From Sphingomonas sp. NFR15 (GTDB taxonomy: Bacteria; Pseudomonadota; Alphaproteobacteria; Sphingomonadales; Sphingomonadaceae), in assembly GCF_900103265.1 (NCBI RefSeq), contig NZ_FMWX01000010.1, forward strand, positions 57,796 through 121,795: a stretch of 64,000 nt of DNA, given 5' to 3'. Under the pieces are notes generated by a model, which saw only the letters and a list, made by a program, of their open reading frames with translations, searched no databases and was not told the DNA's origin. The stretch's first letter is position 1. Each line of letters opens with the position of its first letter. Both the position numbers and the translations under genes were made by a program. Positions 7,244-16,856 of this stretch are shown here, piece after piece.

Positions 7244-9139
7244 CTACTTCAGATACCGGTCGAACCACGCGACCGTCCGTGCGCGCAGATCCTTGGCGTT
7301 GGCGGGCGCGCGCACGCCGTGGCCTTCGTCGGGGTAGATCACCAGGCTGGTCGGCACGCCGAGATCTTTCAGCGCATGCCAATATTCGGTCGATTGCGTC
7401 GGCGGCACCTCGATGTCGCGCTCGCCCGCCCAGATGAAGGTCGGGGTCTTGGCATTCTTGATGAAGTAGATCGCCGAGGCCGCCTCATACGCCTTGTAAT
7501 CGTCGTACAGCGTCTTGCCGAAAAACGGCAGCATCCACTGGTCGATGCCATTGGTGCCGTAATAGCTCACCCAGTTGGACAGCCCCGCCCCCGCGACGAT
7601 CGCCTTGAACCGGTTGGTCTGGGTGTTGGCCCACATCGACATGAACCCGCCATAGGAGCCGCCGGTCAGCCCGAGCCGCGCGTCGTCGATCGGCGCGGCC
7701 TTCTCCGCCGCATCGATTCCGGCCAGGATGTCGCGCAGGTCGCCGCCGCCGAAATCGCGTTTGTTGGCGGCGGTGAACGCCTCGCCCTGCCCGTAGCTGC
7801 CGCGCGGATTGGGCAGGAACACGTAATAGCCCGCCGCGAGCAACGTGCCGCTGGTGCTGTCGGGGGGCAGATAGGACGGCACGTTCGCCGCCGCCGGGCC
7901 GCCGTGGACGATCGTCACCATCGGCGCCTTGCCGGTGCCGGCGGCGCGCGGTGCCAGGAGCCAACCCTGCACGTCAAACCCGTCGTTTTTCCAGGTGATG
8001 CTGCGCGCGGTGGCGAGCGCAGGCGCGGTGTCGTTGTCATGCGTGATCTGCACCGGCGCCGCGACCGGCCCGGCGTAGATCGCGGGCGCGTGGGTGAAAT
8101 CCTGCACCACCATCGCGACGCGGCTGCCGTCGGCGCTGTACGCGACCCGCCCGTCGCCCGCCGCGAAGCTCGCCGGGCGGTGCCAGCCGAGCGTGGCGGC
8201 GCGCGCGCCGACCGACAGCAGCGATAGGTCGCTGCCGCCGAGCGCGGTGCCCTGCACGCCCGCGCCGGTCCACGCGATCGAGGTGGCGGTGAATTTGGCG
8301 CCCGCAGTGAGGTTGCGCGGGGTGCCGCCGGTGATCGGCACGCTCCACACGTCACCGCCGACCGAGCCGAAATCGCTCATCAACCCGCCGATAAAGGCGA
8401 CCTCGCGGCCATCGGGGGAGACGCGCGGAAAATTGATCTGCGTCGTCGGCTTGGCGATGGTGCGGACCGCGCCGGTGGCCGCGTCGATCCGGTCGAGCGT
8501 CGCCACCCACCAATTGTTGTCGCCGTTGCCGAGCGCGCTGGTCACGACGAAGCCGCGGCCGTCGGGCGTCCAGGCATATTCATAGACATAGCGGCCGGCT
8601 GGCGAGAGCGGCTTGACCGCCGCCGCTGCGACCGCCGGGCCGGCGAGATCGAACACCGCGATGCGCTGCTCGTCGTTCTTCTCGCCGATCTCGCCGACCT
8701 GCCGCACCCCGGCCTGGTTCGCGCCGATCTCCTTGGCCGCCCCGAGCGTGACGAGCAGCGCGATCCGCGTGCCGTCGGGCGAGAAGCGCGGCGTCTCGGC
8801 GACCCCCGCGATCGTCGCGACGGTGCGGGTCGCCTTGCCGTCCTCGATGCCGAGCGTGACGGTCCCCGCGGCCTTGTCGCGCGCGAGCCAGGCGAGCCGC
8901 CCGTCGGGCGCGAACGTCACGTCCGAATAGGTGCAGGCCGCGCAGGGATCGAGCGTGCGCACCACCTGGCCATTGGCCGCGCGCACGGTGATGACGCCAT
9001 GCGCCGCGCCGACCGCGTCGATGCTGGCGATCCGGTCGCCGCGCGGGGCGAGCGCGAGATCGCCATAGCTGCGCGTCGGCGCGGCGAGCGCGGGGGTGGC
9101 GGCCGACGCCAGCAGGGCGGCGGCGAGGTAAAGACGCAT
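7244..9139 (-). CDS. secreted S9-family (prolyl oligopeptidase) peptidase
   Basis: 631 residues. Signal peptide MRLYLAAALLASAATPALAA. The middle part is a WD40/TolB-like beta-propeller (repeats such as RFSPDGTRIALL, AWTPDGRGFVV and RVSPDGREVAFIGG), followed by an alpha/beta hydrolase domain from about residue 380. The nucleophile elbow GGSYGGFMSMW carries the catalytic Ser; the Asp is in WAGERDIEVPP and the His in YPDEGHGVRAPAN. Such enzymes cleave short peptides in the periplasm. An alternative start about 27 codons upstream would place repeat DNA in the coding region, so the ATG before the signal peptide was chosen. Confidence 0.92.
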   Translation of the reverse strand: MRLYLAAALLASAATPALAAPTRSYGDLALAPRGDRIASIDAVGAAHGVITVRAANGQVVRTLDPCAACTYSDVTFAPDGRLAWLARDKAAGTVTLGIEDGKATRTVATIAGVAETPRFSPDGTRIALLVTLGAAKEIGANQAGVRQVGEIGEKNDEQRIAVFDLAGPAVAAAAVKPLSPAGRYVYEYAWTPDGRGFVVTSALGNGDNNWWVATLDRIDAATGAVRTIAKPTTQINFPRVSPDGREVAFIGGLMSDFGSVGGDVWSVPITGGTPRNLTAGAKFTATSIAWTGAGVQGTALGGSDLSLLSVGARAATLGWHRPASFAAGDGRVAYSADGSRVAMVVQDFTHAPAIYAGPVAAPVQITHDNDTAPALATARSITWKNDGFDVQGWLLAPRAAGTGKAPMVTIVHGGPAAANVPSYLPPDSTSGTLLAAGYYVFLPNPRGSYGQGEAFTAANKRDFGGGDLRDILAGIDAAEKAAPIDDARLGLTGGSYGGFMSMWANTQTNRFKAIVAGAGLSNWVSYYGTNGIDQWMLPFFGKTLYDDYKAYEAASAIYFIKNAKTPTFIWAGERDIEVPPTQSTEYWHALKDLGVPTSLVIYPDEGHGVRAPANAKDLRARTVAWFDRYLK

Positions 9140-9170
9140 AGGATACTCCGGGGGAAAACTTTTAAAAAAG

Positions 9171-9253
9171 TCCGTTCGTGCTGAGCGCAGTCGAAGCACG
9201 TGCCCCACACGCTGGGGCACGCGGTACGCACTTCGACTTCGCTCAGTGCGAAC
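9171..9253. repeat. dispersed sphingomonad palindromic repeat, two units
   Basis: Two units in inverted orientation, the first beginning CGTTCGTGCTGAGCGCAGTC and the second ending CTTCGCTCAGTGCGAAC, flank the short palindrome GTGCCCCACACGCTGGGGCAC. It lies between the S9 peptidase start and the tamB stop. Confidence 0.8.
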
Positions 9254-9272
9254 AGATGGTGGCAGAAAACAA

Positions 9273-12200
9273 TCAATAATCCTTGGAAACCCGCACGTTG
9301 GCGCTTTGCCGCCCCAAAGTCGAGATGGTCGACAGCACCGACAGCCAGCGCGTCACCTGGAACTCGACCTGAGTCGCCGAATAGCCCTGCCCATCGGTGA
9401 TGATCTCGGCGAACAGCCGCCGCGTGACGTATTTGCCCGCCGCCACCGACGTGCCCGCGCCGGTCTGCGGGTCGGCGGGGAGGATGCGCAGCCGGTCGAG
9501 CCCGGCCACCCGCCGCACCGCGTTGATCGGGTCGAGCCCGCCCTTGCCGTTCTGGAGCGCCGCCACCGCCGACGCCAATTGCAACGCCTCCGGCGCGGAC
9601 AGATTGGTGATCGAGGTGCCGAACAGCAGCCGTGAGAGCAATTCGTCCTCGGGCAGCGCGGGCGTGCTGGTGAACGAAATCTCGGGCTTGAGCGCCGGCC
9701 CCGTGACTCGGATCGTCGCCGACAGACCCGTGGAATCGGCGTTGGCGGCGATGTCGAGCGCCGGGTTGGCGGGCACCTCGCCCTGGAACAGGATCTTGCC
9801 GCGATCGAGCTGGAACTCGCGCCCGGCGAACTGATAGTCGCCCCGCACCAGATCGGCGCGGCCGGTGATCGCGGGATTGTCGGGCGCGCCGCCGATGTCG
9901 AGATCGGCCGACCATTCGCTGCGCAGGCCAAGCCCGGTCACCAGCAGATTGTTGGGCGCATGCGCGTGGACCGCGAGCTTCCACGGTTTGCGCGGGCGAT
10001 CGTCTTCCTCGCCGCCGCCGGGCAGGTTGATCTCACGGATGTTGAGCTGCGGCACCGCGCTCGCCGCGCTCGCCTGGCCGAGCCGGTAGCGGCTCTTGGT
10101 CAGCGTCACCTTGCCCGCGATCGTGCCGCCCGACCCGTCCGACTTGAAGGTGAGCGGACCCGTCGCGGTCGCGGCGATATCGTCGCGGTTGATGAGCAAT
10201 GCGTTCTGCGCCTGCACCGCCAGATCGATGCCGAAGCCATTGGCGGCGGCGAGATCGAAGCTGCCCGATCCGGTCACGCGCCCGCCCTTGCCGGCATCGG
10301 CGGCGAGCCGGTCGAGTACCAGCCGCGATCCGCCGAACCGCCCGCTCGCGATCACGTTGGTCAGCACCGTGCCGGTGGTCGCGCTCTCGATCTTGGCGCC
10401 CTTGGCCTGCACCACGCCGCTGATGCGGGGGTTGTCGAGCGTGCCGCCGACATCGGCGCCGATCGCGACCGGCCCGCTCAGGTCGAACAGTTCGATGCCG
10501 GTCAGCCGCCACAAGGTATCCGCCGGCCCGTCGTAGCGAAGCTGCGCGAACAGCGGCGCATGCGCGAGGCGGCCGGCGAGATCGTCGCCCCCCGGCAAGG
10601 TCAGCAGCATCTGCGCGCGCCCCACCGTCTTGCCGCCGCTCGCCGCGACCGCGCGCGCCGCCGCCTTGCCGGGTTCGAGGATACCGGCGATGCCGACATC
10701 GACCGGACGCGACGACAGCACCAGCCCCGATCGGGTGAGGCCGCGCACGGTCATGTTGATCTTGCCCGTCGGCGCGGCGCCGCGCGACTGGACGAACGCG
10801 AGCTTGCCCGACGCTTCGCCGCCCAGCCCAAGCCCCGGATAGCCGATGTCGAGCACCGCCAGCGGCATGCTGGTCAGCGTCGCATCGACCGCGCTGGCGG
10901 CGCCGGTGAAATGGCCCGACAGATCGGCGCTGCCGCCCGCGAAGCTGAGCTTGGCCGGCGCCAGCCGCCAGCCATCCTCGTCGCGCGTGAACACCGCCGG
11001 GCCGACCAACGCGAGCGGGCGGCGGTCGAGCGTGCCCTGCGCCGACACCGAATAGCGGTCGGGCGTCACCGCGATCACGCTCTGGATATCGAACGCGCGC
11101 CCACGCGATCCCGCGATCGACGCGCGGATTTCGCCGCTGCCGCCGCGCAGCGCCGCGTGGATCGCGGTGCGGCCGATCACCAGCGATCCGCGCCGGATGC
11201 CCGATGCGGTCGCGGTCGCCTCGATCGAGGTGCCGTCGGGATCGAACACCGCCGAAAGGTCGAGATGCGCGCGCCGCACCGTCACCGCCTGCGCCAGCCG
11301 CGCGGCGGCCGCGTCGATCCGCGCGTCGATCCGCTGCTGCCCGTCCTGCGGGCGGAACATCAGGTCTCCCGCCAGCCCGCCGCCGACCAGCGCGACCTTG
11401 CCGTCGAATCCGCCCTCGACGATCGCGAGATCGCCGTGTGCGCGCGTGCCGCTGACGTTGAGCTGCTGGATCTGGATCACCGCCTGCCCGCCCTTGGGCA
11501 ACAGGATCTCGCCCTCGCCGTCGAACGGCCCGAGCCGCGATCCGCCGTGCGCGGCGAAGGCATAGCCCGCCGGGGTCGGATCGAGATGCGCGGCTACGTT
11601 CGACAGCCCCATCGCTTCGTTGGGCTGGGTGAAGACGAGATCGAGCGTCGGCTTGTCGATCTTGCCGTCGAGCTTGATCGTCAGCGGGCCATAGCGCGCC
11701 TGTTGCCCGCTGCCCTCGAAGTGGAACGTGCCGTCGCGCCGGCGGATGCCGTTGCCGGTGATGCGGATCTGCGGCCCGGTCAGCACCAGATTGGTGAAGT
11801 GCAGCACCCCGTCGGTGGTGCGTTCGAGGTTGGTGACCAGCCCCGGCAACCCGCCCGCGAGCGAGCGGAAGAAGGCGTTGTCGAGCCGCAGCATCCGCGC
11901 GCTGCCCTTGCCGATCACGCGCGTGCCGCGCCCGCCCGGCCCGGGCACGACATGGAGCGACGAATTGACCTCGACCATGCCCAGGCCGGGGATCAGATAG
12001 CGCGACAGCCCGCCGTTCAGCCCCACCTCGTAATGGCCGTTGACGAGATCGACGAGCAGCGACACCCGCCCGTTGAGCTTGTCCGACGCGAGCCTGAGAT
12101 CGTCGCCCGTCACCAGCTTGCTCGTCACGCGCAGCACCCCGTCGATCGACAGGTTGCGCAATATGCCGCCGGCGACGTCGCCGATCCCGGTCACGCGCGC

Positions 12201-13436
12201 GGCGGTGAGGCGGATCGGCACCACCACCGGGGCGGGCGAGAAATGCCCCTTGCCGGCGGCGCGCACGCTCTCGAACCCGGTCTGGTCGAACGCCATCCGT
12301 TCGGCGGAGAGGCGATAGTCGAACCCGGCGGTCGCGAACGCGCCGTCGAGGATCGCGCGCAGCTCGATCGCGCGCCCGGTCATGTTGGGGAACAGCGCCG
12401 AGGGCTGGAGCAGCCGCACCCGCACGCGCGTGTCGCGAAACGCGCTCGCGGCGAGATCGAGCGCGCCCTCGCCGTGCAGCGCGAGCGACGCCGAATGCAG
12501 ATCGAGCGCGCCCGTCAGCCGCCGCCCGGCGAGCGTCGCGGCGCCGTTGACGATGACGCGGGGGCCGCTCAGCCGCTGCAGCTTGCCGTGGGTGAGCGGC
12601 GCGGGCGTCAGCGTCCCGGCCAGTGCATAGCGGCCCGCGCGGTTGCCGAGCGTCAGGTCGGCGAGCCGCACGCTGCCGACATCGGCGATCGCGCGGCCGC
12701 GCCACGCGCGCCACCGGCCGTCGCCGTGGACCTCCGCCGCGATCGGCCGCGCGAACCCGCTCGCCTTGGCGAGCACCCCCGTGGCGGCGCCGCGTGCGCT
12801 GAGGTCGAAATCGAACCGGTCGCGGTCGGGCTGCGCGTCGAGCTTGAGCCGGAGCGTGTCGCTCCCCGCCACCGCCGCGTCGAGATCGACCAGCGCCCGC
12901 CCATCGTGGATATCCGCCCGCCCGCGCAACCGCCCGCGCCGCGCGACCCCGGTGATCGCCGGCGCGACCATCAGCCGGTTGATCCGCAGCGTGCCGATGC
13001 GGATGTCGAAGCCGGGCAGGATCGGCCCGGTGCGCGCCGTCGGCAGCGTCTGCGGCAGCTTGAGCAGCCGGGCCTGCGGAATGACGAGGCTGGTGATGTC
13101 GAGCCGGTTGTGCAGCCACGCCAGCGGCAACCAGCGCAGCTCGGCGCGCGGCGCGTAGAACACCAGCCCCCTGGGGTCGCGCAACCGGAAATCGACCAAA
13201 GTCGCGCGCGAGAATAGCGATCCGTCGATCCGCCCGAGGCTGTAGCGCAGCCCGTTGGCGGGGCGCAGCGCGCCGATCCGGTCGATCACGAAGCGATGGC
13301 CGATGTCCGAATCGAGCGTGACGATCCCGAGCGTCAGCACCGCGAGCACCACCACCAGCAAATTCGCGATCCGCTGCCGCCAGCTCCGCCTGGCGCGGGG
13401 CGGCGGCGGGGCGGGGGTCTCCTCCGCGTCGCTCAA
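9273..13436 (-). CDS. tamB: translocation and assembly module inner membrane component TamB
   Basis: 1387 residues. TamB is a long periplasm-spanning beta-taco protein anchored in the inner membrane. With TamA it inserts a subset of outer membrane proteins and moves phospholipids to the outer membrane. Seen: a Pro-rich cytoplasmic tip, one N-terminal transmembrane segment (residues about 22-42, IANLLVVVLAVLTLGIVTL), long alternating beta-strand sequence, and a C-terminal DUF490 block ending with ALPEDELLSRLLFG and VTRWLSVLSTISTLGRQSANVRVSKDY. The start is TTG at 13436, overlapping the tamA stop (TTGA), which indicates translational coupling. The opposite strand is open for over 3 kb but reads as low-complexity Arg/Ala shadow. 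Confidence 0.93.
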   Translation of the reverse strand: MSDAEETPAPPPPRARRSWRQRIANLLVVVLAVLTLGIVTLDSDIGHRFVIDRIGALRPANGLRYSLGRIDGSLFSRATLVDFRLRDPRGLVFYAPRAELRWLPLAWLHNRLDITSLVIPQARLLKLPQTLPTARTGPILPGFDIRIGTLRINRLMVAPAITGVARRGRLRGRADIHDGRALVDLDAAVAGSDTLRLKLDAQPDRDRFDFDLSARGAATGVLAKASGFARPIAAEVHGDGRWRAWRGRAIADVGSVRLADLTLGNRAGRYALAGTLTPAPLTHGKLQRLSGPRVIVNGAATLAGRRLTGALDLHSASLALHGEGALDLAASAFRDTRVRVRLLQPSALFPNMTGRAIELRAILDGAFATAGFDYRLSAERMAFDQTGFESVRAAGKGHFSPAPVVVPIRLTAARVTGIGDVAGGILRNLSIDGVLRVTSKLVTGDDLRLASDKLNGRVSLLVDLVNGHYEVGLNGGLSRYLIPGLGMVEVNSSLHVVPGPGGRGTRVIGKGSARMLRLDNAFFRSLAGGLPGLVTNLERTTDGVLHFTNLVLTGPQIRITGNGIRRRDGTFHFEGSGQQARYGPLTIKLDGKIDKPTLDLVFTQPNEAMGLSNVAAHLDPTPAGYAFAAHGGSRLGPFDGEGEILLPKGGQAVIQIQQLNVSGTRAHGDLAIVEGGFDGKVALVGGGLAGDLMFRPQDGQQRIDARIDAAAARLAQAVTVRRAHLDLSAVFDPDGTSIEATATASGIRRGSLVIGRTAIHAALRGGSGEIRASIAGSRGRAFDIQSVIAVTPDRYSVSAQGTLDRRPLALVGPAVFTRDEDGWRLAPAKLSFAGGSADLSGHFTGAASAVDATLTSMPLAVLDIGYPGLGLGGEASGKLAFVQSRGAAPTGKINMTVRGLTRSGLVLSSRPVDVGIAGILEPGKAAARAVAASGGKTVGRAQMLLTLPGGDDLAGRLAHAPLFAQLRYDGPADTLWRLTGIELFDLSGPVAIGADVGGTLDNPRISGVVQAKGAKIESATTGTVLTNVIASGRFGGSRLVLDRLAADAGKGGRVTGSGSFDLAAANGFGIDLAVQAQNALLINRDDIAATATGPLTFKSDGSGGTIAGKVTLTKSRYRLGQASAASAVPQLNIREINLPGGGEEDDRPRKPWKLAVHAHAPNNLLVTGLGLRSEWSADLDIGGAPDNPAITGRADLVRGDYQFAGREFQLDRGKILFQGEVPANPALDIAANADSTGLSATIRVTGPALKPEISFTSTPALPEDELLSRLLFGTSITNLSAPEALQLASAVAALQNGKGGLDPINAVRRVAGLDRLRILPADPQTGAGTSVAAGKYVTRRLFAEIITDGQGYSATQVEFQVTRWLSVLSTISTLGRQSANVRVSKDY

Positions 13437-15424
13437 AACGCCTGTCCCAGCGAGACGTAGACCGCCACGCGCGGATCGCCCTTCTGCGGGTTGACCGGCG
13501 TGCCGACGTCGATGCGGATCGGCCCGAAGTTCGAATAATAGCGTACGCCAAGCCCCGCGCCGTAGCGGAAGCCGGAGAATTTGGGCAGCGGCGTGGTATA
13601 GATGTTGCCGCCGTCGAAGAACGGCACCACGCCGAAATTGCCGAACGTCTTGACCCGCGCCTCCAGCGAGAATTCGCTGAGCGAGCGCCCGCCGATCGGA
13701 TCGTTATTGGGGTCGCGCGGGCCGATATCCTGATAGCCATAGCCGCGCACCGATGCGCCGCCGCCCGAATAGAAGCGCCGCGACGGCGCGATCGCGTCGC
13801 GCGGCGCGCCCGCGATCGTGCCGAGCCGGATGCGCCCGGCGACGACCACGCCGGCCGCCGCCTGCTTGTACGCGCTCGCGTCGAACTGTATGCGCGCATA
13901 GGCGAACACGTTCTTCTCCAGCGACACTTCGGGCGAGAACCGCCCGGCCAGCCGGAAGCCGCGCGTCGGATTGAGCAGATCGTCCGATCCGTCGTAGCTG
14001 AGCGTCGTCGGCAGCGCGCCGATGAAATAGGTCTGCCGCCGCGGCGCGCCGGTCGAGACGATCACGTCGCGCTCGTCGGACGCGGTCAGCTCGCCGCCGA
14101 TCGACCATGTCCATTTCTTCTGGAAGAAGATGTTGGTCTGGCGTTCCAGGCTGCCGGTCAGCGACACCGATTTCGCCTCATAGGCGGTGCGCTTGAGATT
14201 GGAGGCGGTCGCCTGGACCGTGAGCACGCGGTCCCGCGCGTGGAAATTGTTGCGGCGGTAGGTCGCGCCGGCAAGCTGTTCCTGCGTGCCGAGCACACCG
14301 CGCAGGATCAGCGCGCCCTCGGGCGGGAACAGGTTGCGGTGGGTCCAGCTCACCTCCGCGCGCGCGCCCTCGCCGGTGCCATAGCCGAGTTCGCCCGCGA
14401 TCGTGCGCGGCGGCGCCGGTTCGGTCGCGACGAGGATGTCGACCAGATCGGGGTCGCTCGCCGGCACCGGCTTGATCGTGACGCTCGACACCAAGGATGT
14501 CTGGATCAGCGCGCGGCGCAAATCGGCGAGCGCGACGTCGTCGAACGGCTTGCCGGGCGTGAAGCGCGCGATCTCGGCGATATGATGCGCGTCGAACACG
14601 TGTTTGCCCGCCGGCACGACGATCTTGCCGAAGCGTCGCGCGGTGCCGGGCGCGACCGTCATCGCCAGCGTCGCGGTATGCGCGGCGTGATCGACCACGA
14701 TCTCGGGATCGCCGACCACCGCGAAGGGGAAGCCGCGCTGGCCGATCATGGTGCGCAGTTTCGCCTCGCCGCCCGCGATCGTGTCGGCGTTGACCGGATC
14801 GCCGGTCTTGACGCCGAACGCCTCGCGCAGCGCCGCCGCCGCATCGCCCGTGGCGTCGAGCCCCGTCACCCGCACCCCGCCGAACGTGTAGAGCGCGCCC
14901 GGCTCGGCATCGAGCACGACCAGCAGGCGGCCGGTGCCGGGGTCGACGCGCGTCGCGACGCTCGCGTCATAATAGCCCTCCGCGCGCAGCAGCCCGGTGA
15001 GCAGGGCGGCATCCTCGCGCGCGCGGCGGTCGAGCTGGGCCGCGTTGGCGGGCTGGCCCTCGTTGGTCTTGAGCGTCGAAAGCTGATCGAACCGCTGGCG
15101 GAGCAGCGGCGAGGCGATCGCGTCGATCCCGTCGACGCGATAGGTGTAGCGCGTGTCGCCCCCGCTTGCCTGCGCCTTCGCCGGCGTGGCGGCGGGGGCG
15201 GCGGCGGGTCCGAGATCGGGCCAGTCGACGCCGAGCCCCGGCAGCGGCGCGAGCGGAGACTGCGGATCGAGCGCGGGTTCCTTGACCGGCGGTTGCGGGG
15301 CGGGGGGCGGCGGCTCCGGCGCGGGCGCGGCCGATTGCTGCGCGCGGGCCATCGGGCAGGCAAGCACCAGCAAAACCGCGGCGGCGCCATACGCCGCGCC
15401 CCGCTGCCCGAGCGACAACGTCAT
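13433..15424 (-). CDS. tamA: outer membrane translocation protein TamA (BamA family)
   Basis: 663 residues. Signal peptide MTLSLGQRGAAYGAAAVLLVLACPMARA, then POTRA domains (RVTGLDATGDAAAALREAFGVKTGDPV and neighbours) and a C-terminal 16-strand Omp85 barrel with the VRGYGYQDIGPRDPNNDPIGGRS motif and terminal Phe (VSLGQAF). An unusual Pro/Ala-rich linker of about 65 residues (residues 29-95) separates the signal from the first POTRA. TamA is the outer membrane half of the TAM complex. It is followed directly by tamB with a four-base overlap. Confidence 0.94.
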   Translation of the reverse strand: MTLSLGQRGAAYGAAAVLLVLACPMARAQQSAAPAPEPPPPAPQPPVKEPALDPQSPLAPLPGLGVDWPDLGPAAAPAATPAKAQASGGDTRYTYRVDGIDAIASPLLRQRFDQLSTLKTNEGQPANAAQLDRRAREDAALLTGLLRAEGYYDASVATRVDPGTGRLLVVLDAEPGALYTFGGVRVTGLDATGDAAAALREAFGVKTGDPVNADTIAGGEAKLRTMIGQRGFPFAVVGDPEIVVDHAAHTATLAMTVAPGTARRFGKIVVPAGKHVFDAHHIAEIARFTPGKPFDDVALADLRRALIQTSLVSSVTIKPVPASDPDLVDILVATEPAPPRTIAGELGYGTGEGARAEVSWTHRNLFPPEGALILRGVLGTQEQLAGATYRRNNFHARDRVLTVQATASNLKRTAYEAKSVSLTGSLERQTNIFFQKKWTWSIGGELTASDERDVIVSTGAPRRQTYFIGALPTTLSYDGSDDLLNPTRGFRLAGRFSPEVSLEKNVFAYARIQFDASAYKQAAAGVVVAGRIRLGTIAGAPRDAIAPSRRFYSGGGASVRGYGYQDIGPRDPNNDPIGGRSLSEFSLEARVKTFGNFGVVPFFDGGNIYTTPLPKFSGFRYGAGLGVRYYSNFGPIRIDVGTPVNPQKGDPRVAVYVSLGQAF

Positions 15425-15547
15425 GCCCGCTGTCCTAGCCCGGCCGGCGCCCGGCCAACAAGCGTTTATCGCTGGCGTTCAACCGCGATCAGGGCACGGT
15501 ATGGCCCATGTGCGCGCGGGTGCGCGGGCGGGGTGGCGAAACCGCAA

Positions 15548-15760
15548 TCACTGCACCGTGCCGATCGCCCCTTGCGCGGCCATCAGCACGATCAGCCGCT
15601 CGATCTGCCGCCAGCGGCGGAAGTGGATGTGATTGCCGAGATCGCGGCTCCGCTCGGCGCGCGCCGCCGCTTCGAACCCGGCATCCTCGCCGAACGCGGC
15701 GATCAGCGTCGCTGCGTCCGCGACGTCGCTGCGATGCTCCAGCCATGGCATATCCGCCAT
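15548..15760 (-). CDS. small conserved-looking protein of unknown function
   Basis: 70 residues, mixed polar and hydrophobic, with a C-terminal amphipathic region HIHFRRWRQIERLIVLMAAQGAIGTVQ. I recall this 'HF-RWRQIERxIxxL' ending from small hypothetical proteins in many sphingomonads but know no function. The ATG at 15760 follows a good GGGAGGG ribosome site seven bases upstream; a longer frame to 15799 has no better signal. Not part of an evident operon; tamA starts 120 bases away on the same strand. Confidence 0.7.
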   Translation of the reverse strand: MADMPWLEHRSDVADAATLIAAFGEDAGFEAAARAERSRDLGNHIHFRRWRQIERLIVLMAAQGAIGTVQ

Positions 15761-15930
15761 TCGAACCCTCCCGCGAAAGTGCGCGGGGCGGACACACACG
15801 GATCATGCCATGAACCGCATCGCCGCGCGCGCGGCGGCGCACGGTGGTAAACGCATCGGACGCGCGGCGTACCGCCGGTCCCGCGACGGGACGCTGGCGT
15901 CCGGCGGCGGGACATGGCAGAGCCCGCCGC

Positions 15931-16098
15931 ATGGCAAGCAAATCCCCCGCCGCCGGCGGCGTCCTGATCGCGATCGGCGCGTTCGTCGGCGCGTTCGCCG
16001 GCCTGTTCCTCGGCGAACCGAGCAAGGGCCTGCTGCTCGGCCTCGGCGCGGGCGCGGGCATGGCGATCGCGGTCTGGCTGATCGACCGGCGCCGGTAG
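15931..16098 (+). CDS. small two-helix membrane protein, hypothetical
   Basis: 55 residues: short basic N-terminus, then GVLIAIGAFVGAFAGLFLGEPSKGLLLGLGAGAGMAIAVWLIDRRR, which reads as two glycine-rich membrane helices with a positive C-terminal tail. No family recognised. The ribosome site before this ATG is weak; an in-frame GTG at 15844 would add a 29-residue Arg-rich leader that looks like noise. Stands alone and convergent with the S24 repressor gene. Confidence 0.6.
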   Translation: MASKSPAAGGVLIAIGAFVGAFAGLFLGEPSKGLLLGLGAGAGMAIAVWLIDRRR

Positions 16099-16135
16099 TA
16101 CCGGCGTCACGGTCCGCGCGGCCGCGCGCTCCACG

Positions 16136-16765
16136 CTACCGCAGCGCGCGCGACAGCCACACCACCCGCCCGATCACCTCGACCGCGTCAGGCGCCTGTG
16201 GCGCGATCGTCCCCGCCGCCGGATTGTCGCTGGTGATGCGCAGCATCGCCCCCGCCCGCGCGACCCGCTTGACCAGCAACACCCCGTCGAGCCGGATCAC
16301 GAACACCGCCGGCTGATCGCGCACCCGCCGGTCGCGCTCGTCGACCAGCATCAGGTCGCCATCCTCGATCAGCGGCGCCATCGAATCGCCGCGCGCGCGG
16401 ATCTCGGCGGCATCGGCGGGGCGGACGCCGAGCTGCGCGAGCAGGCGCGGGTCGAAATGCGCCGCGCCGCCCGCCCGGTCCTCCTCGGCGAGCGCGCCCG
16501 GACCTGCCGACGCCGCGATCTCCAGCCGCCGTATCGCCACGCTCGGCGCCGCCGCCGCCGGGCCGCCCAGCTCGGCCTCGTCGACGCGGAAGAATGCGGC
16601 GAGCAGCCGCCGGTCGGCCTCCGCGAGCACGCGCGGGGTGCCGCGCTTCACATATTGCTGAAGATAGGCGTCGTTGCGCCGGAGCATCCGCGACAGCGCG
16701 CCATAGCTGTGCCCGCTCGCCGCGATCAGCGCCGCCAGCCGTGCTCGGATGTCGTCGTGCGCCAT
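16136..16765 (-). CDS. S24-family (LexA/CI-like) transcriptional repressor
   Basis: 209 residues. The N-terminal half (IRARLAALIAASGHSYGALSRMLRRNDAYLQQYVKRGTP) looks like a phage-type helix-turn-helix. The C-terminal half is an S24 self-cleaving peptidase with Ser128 in ARGDSMAPLIEDGDLMLVD and Lys166 in GVLLVKRVAR. An Ala-Gly pair at residues 87-88 (ASAGPG) is a plausible autocleavage site. Such repressors are inactivated by RecA-stimulated self-cleavage after DNA damage. The gene faces two small genes across a region with a perfect palindrome and a LexA-type box, as in phage CI/Cro switches. It is distinct from a housekeeping LexA in having this N-terminal domain. Targets beyond the local promoter are unknown. 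Confidence 0.88.
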   Translation of the reverse strand: MAHDDIRARLAALIAASGHSYGALSRMLRRNDAYLQQYVKRGTPRVLAEADRRLLAAFFRVDEAELGGPAAAAPSVAIRRLEIAASAGPGALAEEDRAGGAAHFDPRLLAQLGVRPADAAEIRARGDSMAPLIEDGDLMLVDERDRRVRDQPAVFVIRLDGVLLVKRVARAGAMLRITSDNPAAGTIAPQAPDAVEVIGRVVWLSRALR

Positions 16766-16779
16766 GCCGCCAGCATAGC

Positions 16780-16795
16780 CTAGGAAATTTCCTAG
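16780..16795. promoter_or_regulatory. perfect 16-bp palindrome, probable repressor operator
   Basis: CTAGGAAATTTCCTAG, centred 23 bases upstream of the S24 repressor start. A half-site-like TTGGAAAT follows at 16801. Likely autoregulatory operator; binding is inferred. Confidence 0.6.
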
Positions 16796-16812
16796 ACAAG
16801 TTGGAAATGCGA

Positions 16813-16827
16813 GAACAAAAACGGAAC
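16813..16827. promoter_or_regulatory. LexA-type SOS box (GAAC-N7-GAAC)
   Basis: GAAC at 16813-16816 and again at 16824-16827 with seven bases between. This exactly matches the direct-repeat LexA box known from alphaproteobacteria (GTTC-N7-GTTC on the other strand). It lies 30 bases upstream of the Cro-like gene, in position to control it. Confidence 0.6.
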
Positions 16828-16856
16828 ATAAAGCGAGTCGAGGAGGCGGACAGGTG

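Noticed and set aside
9960..13217. Very long open frame on the plus strand opposite tamB
   Set aside because: Arg/Ala/Gly-rich, no domain, no ribosome site. In high-GC DNA the strand opposite a real gene often lacks stops. TamB on the other strand has clear family features.
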